From IMG/VR virus record IMGVR_UViG_3300006924_000242, positions 1 to 21,543 of that record: a stretch of 21,543 nt of DNA; one strand, written 5' to 3'. Under the pieces are notes generated by a model. The model did not search any database, was not told the DNA's origin, and saw only the letters and a list, made by a program, of their open reading frames with translations. Shown here piece after piece: positions 17,001-21,543 of this stretch; position 1 is the first letter of the stretch, and each line of letters begins with the position of its first letter. The position numbers were made by a program, and so were the translations under genes. Source of the DNA: a virus.

Positions 17001-20000
17001 AAATGGGATATGACTAACACTCAAGAGTGGGCAAGAACATATACTGACAACATTAGCTTTAATAGACCGGGTGCTTATAAATCAAGACTAGCGGCACGTT
17101 ACTATGTTAATAATGTAATAGGATCACAAGAAGAAGATTTCTACTACTTACGTAACGGTACAGGTTTAAGATTACAAACAATGGAAGGCCTACAAGGCGA
17201 CCTAAGTCCAGAAAATGCTTACGGAACAAGACGTCCAACAGCAGGTGCATATGCATCATTAGATCCAGGCTATGGTCCAGACGATGTAAGAGTTTGGATT
17301 AGTGCAAGATCACCGTACATACAAAACTGTACAACATTTGGATTTGGTGCAATAGGACAAAAAATTGACGGTGCCCTACACAACGGTGGTAACGACTCAA
17401 TGGTATCAAATGACTTTACACAAGTTATTAGTGATGGTATTGGTGCATGGATTACAAACAACGGTAGAGCAGAACTTGTGTCAGTGTTTACATACTATTC
17501 ACATGTAGGTTATCTTGCAGAGAACGGCGGACGTATACGTGCAACAAATGGTAACAACTCTTACGGTGCATTTGGATCAGTAGCAGAAGGTACTGACCCA
17601 GAAGAAATAGCAGTAACAGGTATCATTGATAATAAATTCCAGTATAACGCTACTGTAGCAACTGTTAATACAGATGCAGATCAGTTACTAGCATTAGAAT
17701 ACTCACATGCTGGTAATGACTATACTGAAGCAAAACTAGACTTCTTTGGACCAGGTTCAAACGAAGAAACAGTATCAGATGAATTTAGAGACGGTGCAGT
17801 TTATCAAGTTGGTATTGGTAATACAGTAAATGTTACAGACGGTGGTAAAGGTTACTTAGTTGTTACTAATACTGCACAAGCAGGTAGTACTACAAGTCTT
17901 ACAATATCAGCAACAGACGGTAACATTAGTTCAGCATACATTGGTATGAGAGTACAAATTGTTGGCGGTGCTGGTGCAGGTTTATTTGGTATAATTGACA
18001 CATACAATGCAGGTTCTAAAGTAGCAACTGTTGAAAGAGAAAGCGACGGAGTTGCAGGTTGGGATCATGTACTTCCAGGATTTACTTGGGAAGAACCTAA
18101 CTCAACTTCAACATATTTGATTGAACCAGCAGTTTCGTTTACTGCTCCAACTAACACTTCAGGTGATAGTACGCTACCAACATCAACAACTTGGTATGCA
18201 AACGAGTTTATTGAAACAGCGGCTCAATATACAGGAGTTGCTTCTGAAACTGAATCAGACGGTAATGGTGCAACATTTGATGTTACACGTAACGGTAGCA
18301 AATACTATGTTACAGTTAATGCCGCAGGTACAGGTTATGTTAGAAACGCAACTGTAACAATTAAAGGTTCTAACTTAGGTGGCGTAGATACAACACACGA
18401 TATAACAATAACATTAACATCACTTGATGCTAATGGTGCAGTTGTAGACTTTGACTTTATTGGTCAAGGACGCAAAGGATTCTTCCTTGGCGCAGGCGCA
18501 GGTAGTAACGGTGCAATTAGTTATGATGGTATTACATGGCAGTCACAAAATATTACAGCACCAGGTGCAGGTAATTGGTCAGACATTGCTCAAGGTTTAC
18601 TTGATGATGGATCAACTACATTCCACCCAAGCTCAATAATTATTGTTGGTGACGGAACTAACGACATAGCACGTTCCGGAGACGGCGATACTTGGACAGC
18701 TGGTACTTTACCAGGTGCAATGAGTAGTGCAGGTGAAAAGAGTGTTGCATTTGGTAACGTTGACGTTGCAGTTAATAGATACGTTGTTATTTCAGATGAT
18801 GACAGAGATGTTGCTTATTCAGAAGATGCAGGTCAAAACTGGACATTAACATCAAGTGCATTATCAGCAGTAGGCTTTGATAGTATTACATACGGAGCAG
18901 GATTATATGTTGCTGTACGTTCAGGAACAACAAGCATAAGTTACTCAACAAATGGTGTTGTTTGGACTGATGTTACTGCACCAGGAACAATATCAGGACC
19001 AGTAGTTTGGGGTAACGGACGTTTTGTTGTAACAGGCGGAACAGTTGGTGTAATGTACAGTTTAGATGGTATTACATGGGCAGATCCAGCATACCCAGGC
19101 GGTGCAAACGTAAGTACACTTGCTGGAACAGAACGTAACTTAGCATATGGACACGGTGTGTTTATTTTAACATCAGATGATACAGACGGAGTTCTTTATT
19201 CAGAAGATGCAATAGTTTGGACACTACAATCATTAGGATCTGCTGTAACAGGTGGATTTAATGCAGTTGCATTTGGTAACCCTGAGAAGATGGGAGTGTT
19301 TAGTATACTTCCTAATGCTACAGGTACAAGTGCAAAATACGCTAAGATTGGTGCTAGAACAAAAGCAAGAGCAGGTTTAGCAAATGAACAAATATTTGAG
19401 TTTAGAATTTATGAACCAGGTTCAGGCTACACAAGCGCACCAACTATTACTGTAACAGATCCAAATAACATTGAAGATGTTACACCAGTAGTAAGATTAG
19501 GAACAGGAGTACTTGGACAACCAACATTTATTAATAGAGGTAGTGGCTTTACAACTGCAACTGCATCAATTGATGCATTAAACAGTAACGGTAATGCAGA
19601 CTTCTTACAAAGTGGATCGTATATTGCTGTAAGAAGACTTACTGCAAGACCAGTTAACGGATCTAATGTTGAGTTTGCAGGACTTCCAGGACAATTCTTT
19701 AAGTTGGTTAGTACAGTATCGTTTATTGGTAGTAATGATGGATCGTATACAACGTTCTTACAAGTTTCACCAGCAATAACTACAGCAAATATTCCATCAG
19801 ATGGAGATGCTGTAAATATGCGTATCAGATTTAGTCAAGTACGTCTAACAGGACATGACTTCCTAGATATTGGTACAGGTAACTTTGCAGATACTAACTA
19901 TCCAGGTGTACCAGTTAACGTACCTAACCAGGATAGAGAAACACAAGATGCTAATGGTGGTAGAGTGTTCTACACAGCAACTGACCAAGACGGTAACTTT

Positions 20001-20396
20001 AGAGTTGGTGACTTGTTTAGTGTTGAACAGGCAACTGGTGTTGCAACATTGAACGCTGAAGCGTTTAACATTGCAGGTCTACAAGAACTATCATTGGGTG
20101 AAGTTACACTAGGTGGTAACTCAGCAAGTATTACTGAATTTAGTACAGATCCATTCTTTACTGCAAACAGTGATACGATTGTTCCAACACAGCGAGCGAT
20201 TAAGGCATACATTGAATCACAAATTGGTGGTGGTGGTGCTACGCTAGTTGTTAACAGTGTTACAGCAGGTGATATATTCATAGGCGGAACACAAATTACA
20301 ACAGTGTCAGGTAGCCCAATAACAATTAAAGCGAACATTGTGTTCAGTGGTACAGTGCTAGGATATCCTCTAGCATGGAATTATTACCAGAGATAA
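11100..20396 (+). CDS. Giant modular tail-fibre/adhesin-type protein, 3098 aa, with nested domain insertions
   Basis: It is a tandem paralogue of the 5552 product, with the same MAEFKL-R start and domain order. Domains: seven CBM5/12-like repeats (7-523), the second interrupted by a cupredoxin-like domain (107-237); a TKGDLVYYSG linker with LPIGEDGQIL (531-556); a DUF1565-like beta-helix entry split by an insertion (573-613 and about 783-818); eight helical repeats (613-2006), one containing a beta domain (about 1571-1651); a conserved beta-helix block (2044-2160, SLDPGYGP, ARSPYIQ, MVSNDFTQVISDG, ATNGNNSYG); six Asp-box motifs (2459-2738); and a C-terminal module (2911-3041) ending in VPTQRAI. 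GGAG at 11086-11089, 10 nt upstream, supports ATG 11100. The frame is uninterrupted over 9.3 kb, arguing for a functional protein. A host-recognition or long-fibre role is inferred. No enzyme active site was recognised. Confidence 0.88.
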   Translation: MAEFKLGRIRFVWKGTWSTGRTYYQDDVVTVGGRMYICTIGHESDADFYNDFDIVPPKWNLVSDGQAWKGNWSPNTAYIYNDIVKYGSGLYIANTNHTSANTTGTGSFAVTIETNASAPGNNVFVVDGVQYPNLQLTAGYTYTFVQDDESNDTHPFLFSETKHGTHNGGTTYETGVTYYLDGAVVADKATYVGGFDAATTRKIVIAVTGATPDPLYYYCHNHNNMAIDAEIDIQLVGLENDESKWDTFTNGITWKGDWQTGFGYKVNDIVKYGGSSYVCNTAHTSGSLSDGLEVDQAKWDYLNQGIEYKSQWITGTRYKVNDVVRYGASLWIATAQHTGSASFGTDSANWEKFVEGFQYEGEWDAYKDYQPGDIVQYGGYQYIAKTDHIGEFPSTSTVNWDLFSEGFKFQDEWGADSTAQEYRVGDVVRYGGFTYLCILDHTNQEPPNATYWKKFTSGLNWRAVWADDVEYKVGDVARYGDNSYICINGHLSDGDGAGSAGFAINSRPDQDTGGVYWQVIAVGTEQSVLTTKGDLVYYSGSAPTRLPIGEDGQILTVNSEGLPNWEFIGETDDVYYVAGHGKDSPAPIYGKTIDRPFKTIRYAAHQIERGAKNPNAAKLLELNRRFIQREIVEFTDNQITNNVAPFTSSFAYVAEKCERDMGLIVDAVIWDIKHGGNELTWDAMYEYVKNATNFYTLGQEAETVASINYGVTVMTAVLNQTAPAVNYQTLNGDNSTAIVAQHTDASLSAETVIDHITANVKMITDAITASNPNQVLPKKIVPTTLIKVSTGYYYEVLPIIVPAECCIMGDELRATNVQPRKATNATLTPKQDIPFSFEGLSRVEEVVADIVEGVAVSKTTANALTQDQTWPYAETDVVGPQVQKLARTIRRQIDSSTGTKVEAIYTPIYEMTDPNFGRSRDLFLQNKAFIQAEIIAYIEENYPGLSYSKTKCKNDVGLIMDNVAYDLTYGGNWMSVEAGKAYFNGNTNTLQINSTEKTATLAAYAQLKSLLQTVGRNIVVNPTSQTPDDAADVSTVAVPQIAGTGGSVAVSTEIGNLLDDVIYTIDNGYDNAPAITYPTIPATSDAQLVQTQTTTDLLGIQTGTIDFISKNFGSFKYNSATCRRDLTNIITDVAYDVALGTNYNGVFSGIAYQRPTNSYNLTSQRIETIGALRFARDELKADITDATAEARMVAAFNEIVDIIDNGLAAADANVYPTPSSLPTTNADDAFADLNANIAFIKAEINAWIDDQVLLNTTTTPDPNSIWFNFTYDATKCARDVGYIIEAMKYDILYGGTMGASRIAESYFGIYGDTYPAGQTAQTAAAYDRLATVLDQIAREASVTKSSGNALNQTQLGSAATSTEGNALLANMQIIEDVLTAGNANGMPAVVYPDLASLGVSATLQTEKGAMDTARAQTILDVIQYISDTYNDFNYNHAKCSRDVGLIITAFVYDYALNTNYASMFAAQSYLRAPSKNVVNDQKTASIAAFEFARTKVLESVVTAGGFAPAVQAVNNTWEWIDDTIFNATAEGGKSNSDQEVWNAVRHLELNKEFIVEEVVAHVDDWFKIAVSKTDQASSVLTVADTSWLKANQKVLAQNMDDSADAVTDANLAVSTTYYVKDILSDTTLTLSATPGGSAVALYDTDSIVVQLDEGKLRNDMSDIVEGIAFDAVLNTNYNQVALGLDFVTGDNASITALGKTQIAAGISYAKGLVAGIKEFRTNATYLSRSNAGFDEVTDIVNNGAGNANALTFTGTNNAVDQVANNEAFIATEVLEWINQNYNSIYTAMDTTQFTTEIGYIVDALRYDLLNGGNSATHRLATRYFTSTEFKANLGNNATASGLAFNYLQSFIDNIVLDNTAGWSKLSGGTQDTSASAGTATQATTAQALVGIIESVAGGNAAGVKNYPTMTLASATSVSNVIAHASKIGVKAVRSVSNTYRASFELKADYAYNKTLCKRDVREYIEAMKWDMTNTQEWARTYTDNISFNRPGAYKSRLAARYYVNNVIGSQEEDFYYLRNGTGLRLQTMEGLQGDLSPENAYGTRRPTAGAYASLDPGYGPDDVRVWISARSPYIQNCTTFGFGAIGQKIDGALHNGGNDSMVSNDFTQVISDGIGAWITNNGRAELVSVFTYYSHVGYLAENGGRIRATNGNNSYGAFGSVAEGTDPEEIAVTGIIDNKFQYNATVATVNTDADQLLALEYSHAGNDYTEAKLDFFGPGSNEETVSDEFRDGAVYQVGIGNTVNVTDGGKGYLVVTNTAQAGSTTSLTISATDGNISSAYIGMRVQIVGGAGAGLFGIIDTYNAGSKVATVERESDGVAGWDHVLPGFTWEEPNSTSTYLIEPAVSFTAPTNTSGDSTLPTSTTWYANEFIETAAQYTGVASETESDGNGATFDVTRNGSKYYVTVNAAGTGYVRNATVTIKGSNLGGVDTTHDITITLTSLDANGAVVDFDFIGQGRKGFFLGAGAGSNGAISYDGITWQSQNITAPGAGNWSDIAQGLLDDGSTTFHPSSIIIVGDGTNDIARSGDGDTWTAGTLPGAMSSAGEKSVAFGNVDVAVNRYVVISDDDRDVAYSEDAGQNWTLTSSALSAVGFDSITYGAGLYVAVRSGTTSISYSTNGVVWTDVTAPGTISGPVVWGNGRFVVTGGTVGVMYSLDGITWADPAYPGGANVSTLAGTERNLAYGHGVFILTSDDTDGVLYSEDAIVWTLQSLGSAVTGGFNAVAFGNPEKMGVFSILPNATGTSAKYAKIGARTKARAGLANEQIFEFRIYEPGSGYTSAPTITVTDPNNIEDVTPVVRLGTGVLGQPTFINRGSGFTTATASIDALNSNGNADFLQSGSYIAVRRLTARPVNGSNVEFAGLPGQFFKLVSTVSFIGSNDGSYTTFLQVSPAITTANIPSDGDAVNMRIRFSQVRLTGHDFLDIGTGNFADTNYPGVPVNVPNQDRETQDANGGRVFYTATDQDGNFRVGDLFSVEQATGVATLNAEAFNIAGLQELSLGEVTLGGNSASITEFSTDPFFTANSDTIVPTQRAIKAYIESQIGGGGATLVVNSVTAGDIFIGGTQITTVSGSPITIKANIVFSGTVLGYPLAWNYYQR
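11118..12668 (+). repeat. Seven CBM5/12-like repeats in the 3098-aa protein, one interrupted
   Basis: Units start near residues 7, 65, 251, 306, 357, 407 and 459. The shared pattern is W-x(6-10)-Y-x-x-(G/N/D)D-(I/V)-(V/A)-x-(Y/V)-G-x-x-x-(Y/W)-(I/L), HTS or a variant, then a closing W-x-x-F-x-x-G. Unit 2 runs normally to HTSANTTGTG, breaks off into a cupredoxin-like domain, and resumes at KWDTFTNG (residues 244-251). The number of units equals that in the neighbouring paralogue. Confidence 0.78.
11418..11810 (+). other. Cupredoxin-like domain with a full type-1 copper ligand set
   Basis: Residues 107-237 form a beta-sandwich-like segment: strand FVVDGVQYPNLQL, strand YTYTFVQ, then N-D-T-H154-P-F, a Gly/Thr-rich loop, VIAV-like strand, and LYYYC219-H-N-H222-N-N-M225. 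One upstream His plus C-x2-H-x2-M is the type-1 copper signature; the spacing matches amicyanin (C-x2-H-x2-M) and is shorter than plastocyanin (C-x2-H-x4-M). Cupredoxins usually carry electrons, but here the domain sits inside a phage fibre, so a structural, metal-stabilised or surface-binding role is as likely. I recall similar HPF ... YYYC-x2-H-x2-M segments in other marine phage structural proteins but could not check this. Confidence 0.65.
12936..17117 (+). repeat. Eight-copy helical repeat array (C-x-RD-x-G-x-I type)
   Basis: Each unit has an amphipathic stretch like N-x-x-FI-x-x-E-(V/I)-x-A-x-I, a short loop, then the core (K/T)C-x-RD-(V/M)-G-x-I-(I/V)-x-A-x-x-YD-x-x-x-GGN and a loop with a YP or NYP motif. 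Core positions are residues 657, 952, 1122, 1276, 1439, 1656, 1793 and 1956. Cys is replaced in units 6 (LRNDMSDI) and 7 (FTTEIGYI); RD becomes ND in units 2 and 6. Spacing is about 137-170 residues, except where other domains intervene. The 5552 paralogue has one copy (about 7400-7621). Function unknown; it resembles an expanded stalk spacer. Confidence 0.75.
18474..19313 (+). repeat. Six Asp-box (BNR) repeats, likely beta-propeller, in the 3098-aa protein
   Basis: Motifs are at residues 2474 (SYDGITW), 2525 (RSGDGDTW), 2573 (YSEDAGQNW), 2615 (YSTNGVVW), 2653 (YSLDGITW) and 2700 (YSEDAIVW). The count of six equals that of the 5552 paralogue at the same place in the domain order. Strands of the form (Y/W)G-x-G-(L/R)-(Y/F)V-x-V precede several motifs. 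No catalytic sialidase signature was recognised. Confidence 0.75.
19830..20222 (+). other. Conserved C-terminal fibre module, copy 3
   Basis: Residues 2911-3041 carry SQVR, GHDFLDIGTGNF, DTNYPG, GGRVFYTATDQDGNFRVG, LFSVEQATG, LGGNSAS, EFSTDP and VPTQRAI, collinear with 10397-10801 of the neighbouring gene. About 57 residues of beta-rich sequence follow before the stop. Confidence 0.75.
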
Positions 20397-20404
20397 CAGT
20401 AACG

Positions 20405-20412
20405 GATAAATA
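20405..20412 (+). promoter_or_regulatory. Candidate T4-type late promoter before the last two genes
   Basis: GATAAATA, identical to the octamer at 11069-11076, lies in the 67-nt gap after the 3098-aa gene, ending 51 nt before ATG 20464. Both are preceded by G, making GGATAAATA. A transcript from here would carry the 108-aa gene and the S74-type fibre gene. Confidence 0.6.
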
Positions 20413-20463
20413 TTAGTAAGATAAAATGTTGAAATATCTAGCATATAACAGGAGATTAAGATA

Positions 20464-20790
20464 ATGGCAAACGGAGTACTAGGATCAGCGGATTTAGCCG
20501 CGACAACGTATACTAACATATACGATGTACCCGATGGAAACTTTTCTGTAGTGTCGGTTAGCATTTGTAATAAAAATGCAACATCGATTACAGTAAGGCT
20601 TGCATTGGCAAAACCAGGGCAGTCACTACCACAGGCAGATGACTATATAGAATACGAAACAGAGATATTACCAAATGGTGTACTTGAAAGAACAGGTGTT
20701 GTTCTTGAAGCAGACCGTAAAGTATTTGCTCGTTCGTCAGCAACGCAGACAACTGTAGTAGTTTACGGTATAGAAACAGCAACAGTATAA
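20464..20790 (+). CDS. Small beta-rich structural-type protein, 108 aa (paralogue of the 4834 product)
   Basis: ATG 20464 is preceded by AGGAG at 20450-20454 (9-nt spacing). Predicted strands run FSVVSVSICNK, SITVRLALAK, a loop with DDYIEYE, ILPNGVLERTGVVLEADRKVFARS and TTVVVYGIE. The order 'strand-N-x-x-(T/A)-x-strand, polar loop, LP-N-x-x-L, L-(E/I)-x-A, V-x-A/V-R-x-S, strand-x-x-E' matches the 109-aa protein at 4834-5163, so I read a distant paralogy. It sits directly upstream of an S74-type fibre gene, whose ribosome site starts in its stop codon. A likely minor fibre or neck component; function is inferred from context only. Confidence 0.75.
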   Translation: MANGVLGSADLAATTYTNIYDVPDGNFSVVSVSICNKNATSITVRLALAKPGQSLPQADDYIEYETEILPNGVLERTGVVLEADRKVFARSSATQTTVVVYGIETATV

Positions 20791-20793
20791 GGA
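20789..20793 (+). promoter_or_regulatory. Shine-Dalgarno overlapping the upstream stop codon
   Basis: AAGGA shares its first two bases with the TAA of the 108-aa gene (20788-20790) and lies 8 nt before ATG 20802. It selects this start for the final fibre gene and implies coupled expression. Confidence 0.7.
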
Positions 20794-20801
20794 AATAGAT
20801 T

Positions 20802-21543
20802 ATGGCTAGAAGAATTTCAACAGGAAAACTAGGAAGACCAATACTAGGAAACATTAGTGTTGAAGATAGCACTTTTGGTTCAGTGATAGCCAATGCAGAT
20901 GTTGTTTTAGAACCTAACGGTACAGGTATTGCTCGTTCTACAAAAGACTTTAGAGTAGATAGTGCAAACTCTTTACGTTTAGGAGACAGTGATAACACTA
21001 ACTACGTTGCTTTTAAATCTCCAGCGGCAGTAGCTAGTAATGTTACATGGACGTTGCCAGGCGCAGACGGAACAGCAAACTATCTATTAGCAACAGACGG
21101 GTCAGGAACATTAAGTTGGGCTTCACCGTCATTAGCACTAGCAAGTGATACAGCAAGTGGTAACATTAATGTTGTACTTACAGCTGATGCAGGATCAAGT
21201 TTTTCAAACGCAAAACGTTCATCAAGAATACAGTTTGCACCCAACTCAGGTAATTTAACAATTACTGGTGAGCTAGGTGGAGCAACTGGTAACTTTAGTG
21301 GAACAGTCACAGCAGGCGGATTTGCAACTACAGGTGGTGCAAGTTTTGGTAGTGATTTAACAATTACAGGAACATTAACAGCAGGTACAGTTGCGTCAAC
21401 AGGCGACATTACAGCGGCTGGCGATATTACTTCTAACTCAGATATTAGATTGAAATCTAATATTATTGGTATCAAAGATGCTTTAGCAAAAGTATTAAAA
21501 TTAAATGGTAAACAATATACAATGAATGGCAAGGACAATCAAA
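20802..21543 (+). CDS. Tail fibre with C-terminal S74-like chaperone domain, 3' end outside window
   Basis: The frame from ATG 20802 is open for 247 codons to the right edge. It begins MARRISTGKLGRPILG, passes through LEPNGTGIARSTKDFRVD (an abbreviated relative of the GTG repeat of the first gene), then TWTLPGADGTANYLLATDGSGTLSWAS, a motif common in phage fibres. A stalk of GTVTAGGFATTG and LTITGTLTAGTV repeats follows. From residue 214 the sequence SDIRLKSNIIGIKDAL...L-x-GKQYTMN matches the start of the intramolecular chaperone of tail fibres and endosialidases (Peptidase_S74), which trimerises the fibre and usually cleaves itself off. The catalytic Ser/Lys region would lie past the edge. 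Expected role: short tail fibre or whisker-like adhesin. Confidence 0.82.
   Translation, partial: MARRISTGKLGRPILGNISVEDSTFGSVIANADVVLEPNGTGIARSTKDFRVDSANSLRLGDSDNTNYVAFKSPAAVASNVTWTLPGADGTANYLLATDGSGTLSWASPSLALASDTASGNINVVLTADAGSSFSNAKRSSRIQFAPNSGNLTITGELGGATGNFSGTVTAGGFATTGGASFGSDLTITGTLTAGTVASTGDITAAGDITSNSDIRLKSNIIGIKDALAKVLKLNGKQYTMNGKDNQ
21441..21543 (+). other. Start of Peptidase_S74-like intramolecular chaperone domain
   Basis: The segment D-I-R-LKSNI-x-G-I-x-(D)AL-x-KV-L-x-L-x-G-K-x-Y fits the S74 entry pattern SD-x-RLK-x-NI-x-x-I-x-x-AL-x-K(V/I)-x-x-L-x-G-x-x-(Y/F). The domain normally needs roughly another hundred residues, which are outside the window. Confidence 0.75.

Noticed and set aside
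20397-20463. Rho-independent terminator after the 3098-aa gene or in the 11048-11099 gap
   Set aside because: Neither gap contains a GC-rich hairpin followed by a T run.
20802-21543. Diversity-generating retroelement target in a fibre gene
   Set aside because: There is no reverse transcriptase, no template-like repeat with adenine-specific differences and no C-type lectin ending in the window.

Overview
The window is most likely a stretch of the late structural region of an AT-rich, T4-like marine myovirus of the cyanophage/pelagiphage kind. The host cannot be read from the sequence. The evidence is tight co-directional packing (every gene on the + strand, genes touching or overlapping by one base), giant repetitive fibre-type proteins, two intergenic GATAAATA elements resembling the T4-type late promoter (consensus TATAAATA), and an intramolecular-chaperone (Peptidase_S74-like) tail fibre at the right edge. 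I saw no tRNA, CRISPR, insertion sequence, replication gene or metabolic gene.

Layout. (1) 1-4827: the 3' part of a large fibre protein that enters the window already open. It has a DUF1565/pectin-lyase-like beta-helix, a conserved 'D-x-x-GDFR-GDLF' module, ten copies of an 'SN-x-DLELRA-GTG' beta repeat with a 471-nt super-period, and two tip-like domains. (2) 4834-5163 and 5163-5540: two small genes, overlapping by one base. (3) 5552-11047: an 1831-residue fibre protein with seven CBM5/12-like repeats, a beta-helix, a six-fold Asp-box (BNR) propeller-like region and a conserved C-terminal module. (4) 11100-20396: a 3098-residue paralogue of the previous protein with the same plan, enlarged by nested insertions. 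These are a cupredoxin-like domain with a complete type-1 copper ligand set, an eight-copy helical repeat array that splits the beta-helix entry domain, and a small beta domain inside one helical repeat. (5) 20464-20790: a small paralogue of the 4834 protein. (6) 20802 to the right edge: a 3'-truncated tail fibre reaching an S74-like chaperone domain.

Working together (inference): the genes look like a host-adhesion module, with long multidomain fibre or baseplate-attached proteins carrying many carbohydrate-binding-type folds and small partner proteins between them. Two candidate late promoters would divide the region into an upstream operon ending at 11047, a transcription unit for the giant gene, and one for the last two genes.

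The most interesting observations are the cupredoxin-like domain nested inside a carbohydrate-binding-type repeat, the Russian-doll growth of the 3098-residue protein relative to its neighbour, and a strong avoidance of GCA-GCN and GCT-GCN in Ala-Ala codon pairs, which looks like selection against GCWGC.
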